Source of the DNA: Norana najaformis
Lineage: Eukaryota; Annelida; Clitellata; Crassiclitellata; Hormogastridae
Reading direction: 5' to 3'
Length of the DNA stretch: 64,000 nucleotides
NCBI GenBank assembly: GCA_964023275.1
Contig: OZ029916.1
Location: forward strand, 45,789,304-45,853,303
Position 1 is the first letter of the stretch. The number at the start of each line of letters is the position of its first letter. The notes under the pieces were generated by a model. That model searched no databases. It saw nothing but the letters and a program-made list of their open reading frames with translations, and was not told the origin of the DNA. Position numbers and translations under genes: made by a program. Shown here one piece after another: positions 46,801-56,229 of the stretch.

Positions 46801-48961
46801 ATCAGGCGGTGAAGTGCTGCAAGTTTCACTACAACAATAGGAAAAATATCAGAGAAACCAGAAGGTAAGCTACGGTGGGTAACTTCTACAACTTTATTAT
46901 AAAGTAACCTCTTTAAAAGAAGGTACTTGACATGGTATCTTCTTCTTCTGGTTCTCTGCCGTCAGGCAGGTTCAAACGTCCAATGACGCCACTCCTCTCA
47001 GCGCTGAGCTTCTTCTTTCAGCCTGTTGTATCCATTCATCATCATCCAATCCAGCAGCATCTGTCTGGGTCTTCCTCGTGTATTCCTCACCTCCATTCTG
47101 CCCTCAGTGGCTGTTAAAGGTAAAACAAGGCTGTAGTGTACAAAATCATGAAAGCGTAAAATGTTTACCGATAATGTCATTTGTGACCGAGACATTTCCT
47201 TTTTCCATTGTAGTTACCAAGAGAACAGCCAGATCAGCTCCACTTGACGTCTGTTGAAAACACAGATAACATAATCTGAATATAACGACTTAAATTTAAC
47301 ACTTCGATAACAACACAGATAACATAATCTGAATATAACGACTTAAATTTAACACTTCGATAACAACACAGATAACACGTCTGATTATAACGGCTCAAAC
47401 TTAAGGTTTCAATAACAATGAATACATAGTAAAATAAAGTGAAATAAAGACTTGCAAACTCAATTTAAAGTATTATTAGTTCACAATTCATTAAGCATCA
47501 CTATCTAATGACTAAGCATTACTTGATGGCACTGAGCAATTGTAAGTGAAGGATTTGCTCAAGGTTCCCATAAGTAACCGTTTCAGAGCAGGAGGTTCGA
47601 ATCCGTACTCTCCTTGTTACAAGTCGAGCGCTCTGTCCAATCGGCTACCATAGGGCAGTGTCCAAGTGCCCCAGAAGAATACCGTGTACAAGATAGGACA
47701 GAGAATGTCTTCTGATCTCCGAGGTTTCTTTGATTCTTCTTGACTGGTGCTGTCCAGAGGATTTACATTACAGAATACAGCTTTACTTAGAAGCGACCAC
47801 CAACTGATAAATCATGTATTACAGTATTACAATAACGGCACTATATAGAAGTTTCCAGAATAAATCAGGTTGGAGTTCCAAACTAAACAATGATTACCTT
47901 ACCTTACCTTTCCCAGAGAAATTCTGGCATACGTACCTGATTAGCTTCCAACAAAGCCAATGCACCATTCATTAATAAGTCGATGGCCTTGTCATATTTT
48001 TCCTGTGCACAGTACCTGAAAAACAAGCAAAAGCTTAAACCACTCCTAATTCAAGCTTAATGCAGCAGGATGCTCTACAACATTCCTAAACTACATTTCT
48101 TTTTAGGCCAATCCTTCTTAGCTTCTTCTTAAAAGCTGTGACAGTGTCCACAAAGACAGTACTATCATCCAGTTGACAACTCTTGCACTAAAGAATTTTT
48201 ACCCTAATGTTCCTTTCAGTTTATTATTAATATCTTTGTCCTCGAGTTGCATTCTTTGGTGCCAATTGAAAGAACCTGTCCCACTGCACTGTCTCCCTTC
48301 CCGTGTTAATCTTATACGCTTAAATCAGGTCTTCTCTAGTCCTCCTTCTCTCCAATGTTGTTAGCACACACCTTTTCAACCGTTCTTCATGACTTAGTTT
48401 CTTGTAATCCCAAATCATTTTGTATACTTTGTTCCATTAGTATGACTTAAGTGCCAGGAATAAATGCCTGGAGGAAAGCGATGACAACCAGTGGACATGC
48501 CATCGTGGAAGATGTGAATGGCGTCGTGGATATGTGTGAAATTTTTAAAGGTTCAGTTTCGAGTTTAGAATGAAATAATCCATAAGACAACCATGAGCAG
48601 GTGGCATGACTTAGCTGTTATAGTTCGTTTAGAAGTTCGCTTCAGATTTGTGATCAGATAAGCTGTGATAATATTCAGGCAGCTGTGAGTGGTTGACTCC
48701 GTTGCCATTAAACCCTTTCAATTCATGATTACAGTAGCAACGCATTATTGCTAATACGAAGGCGATAAAACAATTCGCCAATGCCCTCATATGGACAGCA
48801 GCAAGAATAACAACTTATGTAAAGGTAAGATTTATTTCGCTTAGGTTCATTTACCTGAAGCATAATGTTCTGTACAGCTGGTGAGCTTCGTAATACTCAT
48901 GGTCATTCAGACGTTTCTGTAATTTTGCTACAATTTTTGACACGCCATCGTTGGACGCCAT
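34848..48961 (-). CDS. GET4: GET4/TRC35, tail-anchored protein targeting factor, 9 coding exons, 329 aa
   Basis: Exons 5' to 3': 48855-48961, 47937-48015, 47169-47250, 46625-46828, 38465-38603, 37419-37559, 36479-36554, 35544-35616, 34848-34936. All are GT/AG, phases agree, and the sum is 990 bases; human GET4 is 327 residues. In animals GET4 is the alpha-helical-repeat scaffold of the cytosolic BAG6-UBL4A-GET4 complex that passes tail-anchored proteins to GET3/TRC40 for insertion in the ER. Matches along the chain: [111 protein letters not shown], and an acidic tail ending CPVELD. The helix repeat before WNERN holds a Ser-rich insertion (about residues 110-130). Intron 4 (38604-46624, 8,021 bases) is almost entirely a 91-bp tandem array. 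The ATG is followed by MASNDGVSK; no upstream exon is needed. Confidence 0.93.
35170..35290 (+). repeat. family B fragment
   Basis: 'cccattcaaacgggcagcag', 'aaatgagcagggtcaatacc' and 'atggtcggttatataaa' match the 3' half of family B, inside GET4 intron 8. Confidence 0.65.
35650..35850 (+). repeat. family A-related repeat, second subfamily
   Basis: 'caaatttctaaaggctactt', 'gtgtcaagtcagtggcaatg', 'gtccggttgccagaagacc'. Same version as 17800-17995. It abuts GET4 exon 8 (35544-35616). Confidence 0.6.
35985..36220 (-). repeat. family D-like repeat and linked retroposon end
   Basis: 'cagcgcctctttcagaaatc' begins a D-like piece. The end 'gcaccctagaagcagcctgc' with 'atataaactgtcgtcat' is the reverse of the piece at 20777-20840. 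Confidence 0.45.
36835..36985 (-). repeat. family H repeat
   Basis: The minus strand carries the family H end 'ggtgctatagaagtcattag' and the block 'cttacccaccgtagcc'. Copies lie at 24700, 38125, 60590 and 62650. Confidence 0.6.
37080..37260 (+). repeat. family H-related block
   Basis: 'aaaggatcatctggctgagg' and 'gagacacctttttactc' match the middle of the 24360-24850 element. Confidence 0.5.
37300..37405. repeat. tandem repeat of 'cctagactgaccaaaactt'
   Basis: About five imperfect units of 19-30 bases directly downstream (sense) of GET4 exon 6, whose donor is at 37417-37418. Confidence 0.8.
38226..38268. repeat. inverted repeat with 14-bp arms
   Basis: tttaagaaactgtc at 38226 and its exact reverse complement gacagtttcttaaa at 38255, loop of about 15 bases. 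It lies in GET4 intron 5. Confidence 0.75.
38280..38350. repeat. 14-bp tandem repeat 'caaatgttctata'
   Basis: About five short units of 'atacaaatgttct', one reading 'caagagttctat'. Confidence 0.8.
38746..38825 (+). repeat. tRNA-like SINE head at the edge of the 91-bp array (family G)
   Basis: It reads as the 5' part of a tRNA-derived SINE: start 'ggggtgtggaatagcccagt', A-box 'tagcccagtgg', B-box 'aagttcaaatcccc' 45-50 bases later. It is the only part of the array region in which I see the A-box half; the B-box half passes directly into the first 91-bp unit. Confidence 0.75.
38780..46587. repeat. 91-bp tandem (satellite-like) array, about 85 copies, inside GET4 intron 4
   Basis: Unit length is 91 bases, measured between successive 'tgattatcag' (38871 and 38962). 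Each unit holds 'gattatcagtcgaaagg', a B-box-like 'gagttcaaatccc', 'ccaccaaggcag', 'tttttcaagatttcagctc' and 'acctgtgcccctagcttca'. Span divided by unit gives about 85 copies; I did not count each one. Units differ at a few recurring sites (aaatttttc or aagtttttc, tcgaaagg or tcaaaagg, caaattcccac or caaattggcac). One unit is broken at 42195-42235. The array takes up about 97 percent of GET4 intron 4, ending 37 bases from exon 4 (46625) and starting about 175 bases from exon 5. No open reading frame crosses it. Confidence 0.97.
46932..47117 (-). pseudogene. fragment of a non-LTR retrotransposon reverse transcriptase C-terminus
   Basis: The minus strand encodes [20 protein letters not shown] followed by W..., ...RLKEEAQR and then a stop, an EEWRH-like remnant and 'gaagaagaagaag'. 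The block G..G.RGRPR..w.D.......A..R..WR is known from the end of LINE ORF2 proteins. It lacks all catalytic parts and is a relic in GET4 intron 3. It could also be a chance resemblance in a low-complexity stretch. Confidence 0.45.
47260..47418. repeat. 53-bp tandem repeat, three units
   Basis: Units begin 'acacagataacataatctga' at 47260 and 47313; the third, from 47366, is diverged. The array starts ten bases upstream (sense) of the acceptor of GET4 exon 3. Confidence 0.85.
47487..47655 (-). repeat. family C tRNA-derived SINE copy
   Basis: The minus strand has 'agcgctcgacttgtaacaag' and the B-box 'ggattcgaacctcc' region, then 'ttgagcaaatccttcactt' and a 'gtcattagatagtgatgc' tail. Confidence 0.7.
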
Positions 48962-49059
48962 TATCGTTTATACGTGCTATTTGATCTGTACTCTTCGATC
49001 GTCCTTTACGAACGACGATATATCTCTAGCGGATGAAGCACTCACCTAACGTGTCATAT

Positions 49060-49250
49060 TAAATCGTAAACTCGAGATTTCTACAGCACCCAACGGAAGC
49101 TATTCCAGGGAACCAGCTAATTCACAGGCGCTCGGTCAAAACAGAATCGATAGGCAAGAATGGCTCGGTTCCAGGTCAAGATCCAACTGTCAGGCGAGTA
49201 GGCAGCCTGACGACTACGGTGGGGTGTTTGGAATTGATAAAGGGGGCCTA
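49060..49250 (+). repeat. family A repeat
   Basis: 'cgagatttctacagcaccca', 'accagctaattcacaggcgc', 'cagaatcgataggcaag' and 'ctacggtggggtgtttgg' in order. Confidence 0.7.
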
Positions 49251-49349
49251 TAGCCAAATGCTGTGTACAATTTAGTAGTTGGTGTAGTAGGCCTACATAT
49301 TTATTGAAACTGGAAATGTAGGCTTAATAAATTGTACACGTGTTTCTGT

Positions 49350-49510
49350 ATATGTAAATATGCGTATTTTTCTTTAGCGACCGTATAGCCTCGACCCTAC
49401 TCACTTTCAATGAATTCATCAGGCGAGATCTTTCACCACCCTACCAGCTGTGTCGCTGCAAGGCCATTTAAGATCCCGTGTAGGGACCGTGCTAACCCGA
49501 TAACATCTAA
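49350..49510 (-). repeat. family B repeat, 3' half
   Basis: 'tttctttagcgaccgtatag', 'cgagatctttcaccaccc' and 'ccgtgctaacccgata' match family B in reverse orientation. Confidence 0.65.
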
Positions 49511-49544
49511 CTGCCTGGCCATTGGACCTTGTCATGGAGCACAA

Positions 49545-49640
49545 CCTGACATTTCCTGCCTGTTGATTTTGCGTTGACTGAGCGCCTGTGAATAAGCTGG
49601 TTCGCGCGGCATAGCCTTCTTTGGGGCTGTAAGTCATAAA
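49545..49640 (-). repeat. family A repeat fragment
   Basis: The minus strand carries 'ccagcttattcacaggcgct' and 'cagtcaacgcaaaatcaa'. Confidence 0.6.
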
Positions 49641-49699
49641 CCTTGGGTTTTTCTTTACGACCAGCTTGCAATTCATCGGTGCTTTATGGTTCAGTTTCA

Positions 49700-50000
49700 G
49701 ACTAGATCGCGGGAACCAGCTTATTCACAGGCGCGCAGTCAAAACAATATCGATAGGCAAAGGGTTCGGTTCCATGTCAAGATATAAAAGTCAGGTAGAG
49801 AGACAGCGTGGCAGCTACGGTGGGTTATGTTTGGGATTGGAGCAGAAAGAGAGATAAGAGGAAGAAGGGGGTGTCAGGATATGATCTGTCAAAGAGAAAT
49901 GTTTCATTCACAAGCGTTGCGTCAAGTCAGAGAGGTTATCCAAAGGCACTATGTAAAGAACAAAATCCGGTTGACAGAATCTACGGTTTATCCAAAGCAC
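49700..50000 (+). repeat. family A repeat, chimeric with the second subfamily
   Basis: It starts as family A ('ccagcttattcacaggcgcg', 'ggcagctacggtggg') and switches near 49905 to the second version ('gcgtcaagtcagagagg', 'aatccggttgacagaa'). Confidence 0.6.
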
Positions 50001-50334
50001 CCGTTGTTAAACGCTTCCGTCCCCCAGTCCACAAAGATGGATTGGTCGTCTTCTGGACCTCGTTGGTTCTAGGCTATTCTAGAATGACAGATTAACACTG
50101 TTAACGATGTTATGCGACTCTTTCAACACAATATTACCAAGAGAACGCCATTTTGGTTTCAGTCAGGTTCTATTACTTTAATGATGTTAAATGTTTATGA
50201 GTGTGACTAAATTTCGGTCTATAGCAAATATTTAGGCTACTCCTGTCGAAGTTAATGCGTTTTCTGTGTTTAGATGTTTCACAATTTTCCCAAAGTTACT
50301 CGTTTGATGATTCGTTGCGCTAATTTGTTATAAT

Positions 50335-50340
50335 TTTATT
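50335..50340 (-). other. possible poly(A) signal of the coiled-coil gene
   Basis: AATAAA on the minus strand about 120 bases beyond the stop codon at 50461-50463. Confidence 0.4.
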
Positions 50341-50460
50341 AGGTGACGACAGGTGCTGGTGATGTCATAAATTCGTTTCCTGGCATTTCATGAGGTAATA
50401 AATTCGTGTTCTGGCTTCTGATGATGTCATAATTACGTTACTGACGTCATGCTGCATTCT

Positions 50461-53347
50461 TTACTTGCAGATTTGGTTGGCAAAGTAAGCCATCTGTAAA
50501 CACAAAACACACTTCCATTCAGATAAACAGAAGTCCTTTTCATTTCTAAAACATTGAATGAAATGACTTTTATTCAGGAAAGAGAAGAATACATTCCAGT
50601 TGGGAAATATTTATTCCTCATATCCTGTGACATCTTTGAGAAGTTCTATTATGGTGCTATAGAAATATTCAGATAGTCCTACATACATACATACATACAT
50701 ACATACATACATACATACATAGGGGTCTACATTAAATGCATCAGACCTGGGGCAGAATGGTTGGTAATCTTGAACGATCCCCAAAACAGATAATTAAATA
50801 TCCAGGGAAACTAAAATAATTACTAAAGATCTGGATAATTAAAAAGAACATAAATAAATTCAAGAAAAATACGAAAATTAAGAAAGTGACCAAGAAAAAC
50901 TAATCCTGTCCTGATTCCTCTTCTTTCCCTAATCTATCTTGTCGCTCCAATTCTAGACACCACCACCTTAGCCGTTCGACTGTCTGCCTGCCCCTGGATC
51001 GTGACCTGGAATCGAATCTGAACCTTACTGCCTATCATTTTGTTTTGACTGAGCGTCAGTGAATAAGCCGTTTCCCGCGACTTAGCTTTCGTTGGGCACC
51101 GTAGAAATCTCGAGTTTACGGTTACAATTTGTAAACTTCTGAAGTTACAAGTGCCACGTGCTGCTTCAGGGATGAATATATGTATAAGTTAGACCGGATG
51201 GTGACTCTGTTTTGGATGTCATTGATCGATGCCTAGTGCATTATCATGATGGCGCTATAGAAGTTCTAAGATTAGCTACTAATAAACCCCTGCAAGATCG
51301 GGGATCTATCTTACACGCTGGCGAAGGCAGTCGATGGTAGAGCTGAGTCGACAGATTTCCTTTTCCATGTCGCATTTCTTCCACTTTAAGCTGGCGTTGC
51401 AGCGTCTCAAGTCATCGATGTCCTTGCGCAAGCAGTCGTTGATTGCGGTCAGCTGCCTGAGCTGCTGTTTGGCGCATTCGACATCATTTTGAAGACACTA
51501 AAATCACCGGCAATCTTCAGTTAATGAAAGCTTTAAAATGCGATTTCCTTATTAGCATCATCAGCACTCGTCGTTCTGAATCGTAAGCTCGAGATTTCTA
51601 CAGCGCCTAAAGGAGAGCTAGGTTGCGGGAACCAGCTTATTCTGAGAGTCAGGCAGGCAGACAGTCAGACGGCTGTGGCTGATGGTGTTTAGAATTGAAC
51701 CGGAAAGTGAGATAAGGGGAGGAGGAAGAATCAGGACAGGATTTGTGAAAGAGGAGTCTTTTCAGTATGGTAGTTGGCGTTATCCTCAGTCACTACAATC
51801 ATGGTCGATCGTCGTTATCATCATAAATATCATCGCCTTCACCTTGAATCGTCGTAATCATCATCGTGGTCGTCGTCATCATCACAATCATGTAATGTTT
51901 TCTGACATCTCGACTTGCCACCCCAGTAGCCTACATTCCTCTGCAAGGGTGTTAGCAGCAGGGCTCTGCCCCTGGGCGAAAAATGTCGGCAGAGGTCCCA
52001 CTGGTCTGCCCCTGGGCGAAAAATGTCGGCAGAGGTCCCACTCTTGACCCTAAAGTTGAACAAGTTCAGTTATAATCAAACTTCGTCGGCAGCGCGCTGG
52101 GCCTGTAATCCAACGATTGCCGGTTTCCTGTGCTGAGAGAACTCCGTGTTACAACCATAGACAAGTTGTTCGTGCCTCAAATTCTGGTTTATTGACCTTG
52201 CGCATGTAATATGTGCAATAAATAATTCGATAAATATAATAGTATGCATAACAGTAAATAAATAATTATAATCATAAGTCTGATGTTCGAGAATGTTCAG
52301 TTGAACGATACCTGATTCCTGTCTTCCAGACATCGCACTTTAGACCGGAGACAGCAGAGCTCCTGAAAATTAAAGTCCACTTGTATACTTGGGAGTGTTG
52401 TAGCTGCAGGCAACGAGTAATTAATTAATTAGCCTACGATGACGGTTTCAGGACTTCGCTTCTGCTCAGGACAATAATTGGTGGTCGTTGTTAATCAAAG
52501 TCTGCCAAAATCCAGGGCGAATCAGGTTGAAAACCAAAGCTGCATGAAAGCAGCAAACGGATGATGAGTCCAGGCAGAAGATACTGGCATTTCCACACCG
52601 ACAATGTAATGAGCTGCTGGTCATATTTTACGTAAGTGGCCTCAAAGAAACCCGATGTTGTGTTTGTGCAGGTTAGGCCTAGCTGGATCCAGTTCAGGCA
52701 CCATAAACTCATCAGGCAATTGATAAAATTTTAGGTAAATTGATAAAAGTATTGGGGCTCTTATCATGACCTGCCTAACTGTTTAATCGGTTTAGCTAGC
52801 GAATCTAGTTGGAAGTCTGAGGATACATGGCGACAGATAGACAGAAAGACGGACGGACGGACGGACGGAACAGGGTAAACTCATGCTAAAACATTTGTTC
52901 GATGCCAGTCTAGTCGCGTTGTTGGATCTGCACCACTACTAAAAGCGTTTCTTTGAATGGATAGTGCTATATAAGTTTGTACACATAAGGTAAAGGGTTC
53001 GGCTTCTAACGCGGAGATTATGCCCCCTACGGTTCGCCCCTCCCTTGGCACGCCTACTGTGTAGGGACCTTGAGCAATTCCTTCACTCACACTTTCCTTG
53101 CGCTATCGATCGATATTTAGTCATTAAATAAAAGTGCTTAATAAATGTGGAACTAGTAATAATCAAATTACGCTTACGACTAGCGAATTCGTACATAGAA
53201 ACCTAAACTAGAAATTCAAACTGGCGTCGTCGACACCGTCGTTAACTGAAAGTAATTTTAAAAAGTTAATTTGCTGACCCTGTCGAGGTTGTCAAGTTCC
53301 ATCCGTTCTCTCGCTCCTTCGTCCATATCACAGTTTTGTCTTGACAT
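50461..53347 (-). CDS. uncharacterised small Cys-rich coiled-coil protein, 4 exons, 111 aa
   Basis: Exons 5' to 3': 53279-53347, 52312-52362, 51315-51497, 50461-50493. All introns fall between codons, borders are GT/AG, and the joined frame is 336 bases. I do not recognise the family. From about Leu18 to Leu98 the protein is a continuous heptad coiled coil: position d holds L21, L28, L35, L42, A49, L56, L63, L70, L77, M84, L91, L98, and position a holds L18, L25, V32, N39, V46, L53, N60, I67, N74, K81, I88, I95. The register holds unbroken across both internal intron joins, which supports the exon model. Asn at several a positions favours a parallel dimer. There are 12 Cys, six of them (C27, C34, C41, C48, C62, C97) at the same heptad position just before d. 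No signal peptide is seen, so it is probably intracellular. The last exon (MAYFANQICK, then stop) is the least certain; reading through the third donor would stop after one extra residue. Confidence 0.7.
50682..50722. repeat. (CATA)n microsatellite
   Basis: About ten perfect CATA units in the last intron of the coiled-coil gene. Confidence 0.95.
50920..51130 (-). repeat. family A repeat
   Basis: The minus strand reads 'ctcgagatttctacggtgcc', 'cggcttattcactgacgctc', 'tgataggcagtaaggttc' and 'gcaggcagacagtcgaac' in the family order, within the coiled-coil gene's last intron. Confidence 0.7.
51575..51780 (+). repeat. family A repeat with internal deletion
   Basis: It starts 'agctcgagatttctacagcg' and jumps from 'accagcttattc' straight to 'gagagtcaggcaggcagaca', losing the 'aaatcgataggc' block. 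Distal part present to 'tcttttcagtatgg'. Confidence 0.65.
51965..52042. repeat. 40-bp perfect tandem duplication
   Basis: The unit starting 'tctgcccctgggcgaaaaat' and ending 'gaggtcccactg' occurs at 51965 and 52005. Confidence 0.9.
52985..53150 (+). repeat. family C tRNA-derived SINE copy, diverged
   Basis: 'ggttcggcttctaacgcgga', 'agggaccttgagcaattcct' and the tail 'gtcattaaataaaagtgctt' in order. The B-box region is damaged. Confidence 0.6.
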
Positions 53348-53489
53348 TTTTTCTGAGTTTTTCCGGGTATTATTTTAGAAAATCCTTCAAATTCTTCCGC
53401 CGTTCGACGTCTCCTCCGCCATTAACCTCGAAATCTGTGACATCATTCGACACACAGATTCATCTATACGTCACAAAGGCAGCGTAGAT

Positions 53490-53690
53490 AGGCATTTATA
53501 TAGCGCTTGTCAGGGGAGCTTTCTCAGCAGTAAAGTTCCAGAATTTCGTTCCAGCAACCGAAAAAGCACGTTTACCGAGGACAGTTCTAGTACAAGGCAT
53601 GACCAAATAAAGACAATCAGATGACCTTGCAGAATAATAGTAAGTCTGGGAATAAGGACTGATTTTAAGTATTGTAGCCGTCTTATTGCC
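53490..53690 (+). repeat. family D repeat
   Basis: It starts 'catttatatagcgcttgtca', with 'agttccagaatttcgttcca' in the middle. A comparable 'tgttccagaatgaagagtcg' is found in the copy at 63070-63440. Confidence 0.5.
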
Positions 53691-53830
53691 TGTCTGCCTG
53701 CTTGCCTGACTCTTGGCAAACCCTTCTTGTCTATCGATTTGGTTTCGACTGAAAGCCTGTGAATAAGCTGGTTCCCGCAACTTGGCTTTCGTTGGGCGAT
53801 GTACAAATATCGAGTTTACGATTACGATTT
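53690..53830 (-). repeat. family A repeat fragment
   Basis: The minus strand has 'cgcccaacgaaagccaagtt', 'accagcttattcacaggc' and 'aaatcgatagacaag'. Confidence 0.65.
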
Positions 53831-54078
53831 TCTCTCAGCAGGCCGTCCTGCAGTCTCAAGTCAGACAAAAAGTGGCCTGACCTTGAATTAGACTTGGCAC
53901 TGAAACTGGCGAAACAACTCGGCACCTGCAGAATTGATTTGACTAATAGCTACGGTTGGAGAGCCGGTTGGGCTCCCTGAGAAATATATATTCCTTGCTG
54001 GTTTCTCTGACGCAATTTTTGTGTGACACAGAATATTTTGGTCATTTACATAGCATTTACAATCTTCTGAGGTTCCAG

Positions 54079-54241
<163 letters not shown>

Positions 54242-54309
54242 CAGTCCAAAACCCATTGCACAACAGGTCTGTTAAACTCCCAATCATTAAGTGGAAATTA
54301 ACGCTCAGG

Positions 54310-54530
54310 CGCGTGTCTGCGCGAGGATGCCGGTTCGCATACCGACACTGGATGTTTCAAAGATTCAATCTCGGGCTAGCACGATACGTTCACAGGAACC
54401 TTAAAATTAATGGCGTGACGCCCATTCAAACGGACAGCGGTGGTAAACATTCCCACCTGCTCAAAATGAGCAGGGTCGAATCCATACGGTCGCTATAGAA
54501 AACCATGTGGGCCTACATTTAACTAGACTA
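54310..54530 (+). repeat. family B tRNA-derived SINE copy
   Basis: Head 'cgcgaggatgccggttcgca' (B-box-like), middle 'ggcgtgacgcccattcaaac', end 'cagggtcgaatccatacggt' and 'cgctatagaaaacc'. Confidence 0.75.
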
Positions 54531-54829
54531 TCTTGATTCACGGGCTTAATGGGCTCGAAATAACAACTTGTTTACTTACGTACGATTTTGGTCAACTGAC
54601 ATGAGTGACGTAACATCAATGGGAGGGTAATAAAGAGAGAGGTTAAAGGAAGGGACGGGATAGGCAATTTAATTAGGGTCGAACAAGGCCACGGGGGGGG
54701 GCTAAGACCGGCCCTGGTAATCTAAAATAAATTAACGAAACATCCCATCGCCATACAAGGGCAGCGCCAAGACCAGCCAGATCACTTTCGCACGACCCTG
54801 GTCACCTTAATTGGTAACGCTCATAACAT

Positions 54830-54960
54830 ATACATTATGAATATTAATATTCATGATGTCTAGGGCTCATAACGGCCCAAGCTCTTATTACCAGTTCATT
54901 CGAGGGCTAACTCACAGACATCATGAATATTAATATTCATGATGTCTATGGGCTAACTAC
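54830..54960. repeat. paired AT-rich palindromes
   Basis: A perfect 32-base palindrome at 54916-54947 has half-site agacatcatgaatatt. A related palindrome centred near 54845 shares tgaatattaatattca and the right arm catgatgtct. The two are about 77 bases apart and are each followed by 'gggct', so the unit looks duplicated. Confidence 0.85.
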
Positions 54961-55309
54961 AACAGAACTCCGCTCAAACACTGCCCGTGATGAGTAATAT
55001 ACTTTGGAAGGGTATTTAAAATACCATTTCAAATATCTTTCACTACCTACAAAAGTATTATACGCCTACCTATGAATGAAAAGTGGCTTCCGGCCCGACA
55101 AATTCCGCTGAGCCAACCAACTGGGATTTGCGTCATCGGTAGCTAGACTACTATATGTATGATTAATAGCCATGACTCACAGTGCACTAGCGACACCTAG
55201 CCGAGTAGCTTCGGCTAATTATTCTATTCAAGTTTTAGCCATGGTATTTGGTAACCTTAAATGCATTCATTTCACAAACGACATCACATTACAGATTGGC
55301 GATGGAAAG

Positions 55310-55460
55310 CATTTAGCCTGACCCTTGGATCATGACCTGGAACCAAACCCGAACCTCTACTGCCTGTTGATTCTGTTTTGACTAAGCGCCTGTGAATAAG
55401 CTGGTTACCGTGACTTAGCTTTCTATGGGTGCAGTAGAAATCTCGAGTTTACAATTTCTT
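55310..55460 (-). repeat. family A repeat fragment
   Basis: The minus strand has 'cgagatttctactgcaccca', 'accagcttattcacaggcgc' and 'acagaatcaacaggcagtag'. Confidence 0.65.
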
Positions 55461-55839
55461 TGGTCAGGAATGCAGCATATGGTAGGGAAATCAACAAATG
55501 TGACAGAATGCGCCTCTGAGAAAGTTCTCTTGAAGATGCGCTATACAAATTTACAATTACAACTACAATACAAGGAAAGTGACAAAGTACAATCTGTAGG
55601 GCAGAAAGCAAGACATGAAAGGTGTTGATTTTGGCAAGAAACATACTTGCGCATCTCAGGTATTGCAGCGTATTAAGATGTCATGCCAACAATTCATCAA
55701 AATAAATAATTTGTTAGTTCTGTGGTGTTAGAATCAAGGCCAAGAATTTAATCAGCAGTAGCAGTACGCACAAATCCGTCTGTGCAAACGTGGTATCAAT
55801 CGCTCAACTGGCGGATGATCAACGTCGCCTATTACCACT

Positions 55840-56100
55840 CAAGTTACCATATGGTCACTCAAAATGACCAGGTGGTGGTAAATCACTGGACCATTTGGTA
55901 ACTAAAGGGCAATCATCTGGCTGTTGAAATAACCTTATGGTCACTTGAAAAACCCGTGGTTAGTTAAATGAGCCCCTGGCCACTCAAAAACCCAAAAGGT
56001 TAATCAAATGACCATTTGGTCACTCAAAGCACTGCTTAGTAACTCAGATGGACTACTGGTCAACCAAATGAGTGACCATTCAATGCAGGAATGCAACGGT
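55840..56100. repeat. degenerate short repeat 'ggtcactcaaatgacca'
   Basis: A loosely repeated 20-30 base theme of 'ggtcactcaaaatgacca', 'ggtaactaaagg', 'ggccactcaaaaacc' and 'ggtcaaccaaatgagtgacc' over about 260 bases directly beyond the RSF1 stop codon (sense direction), so it probably lies in its 3' UTR. Confidence 0.6.
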
Positions 56101-56229
56101 CAACCACCTACCATAATCACTGGCCCGGTTCTACAAGAGTGTTCTAAACCTACTCCACATCATGGAAGGACGTGGCATGTGTCCGTTACGCAAGAGAAGC
56201 TTTTGATACTGTCCGAGAGAGATATGTTT

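Larger units (their letters stand above)
48962..50460. other. region between GET4 and the coiled-coil gene, repeats only
   Basis: This should include the GET4 promoter, upstream of 48961. It contains three family A pieces (49060-49250 +, 49545-49640 -, 49700-50000 +) and a family B piece (49350-49510). No gene was recognised; ORFs of 60-95 codons here are open frames through family A. Confidence 0.5.
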
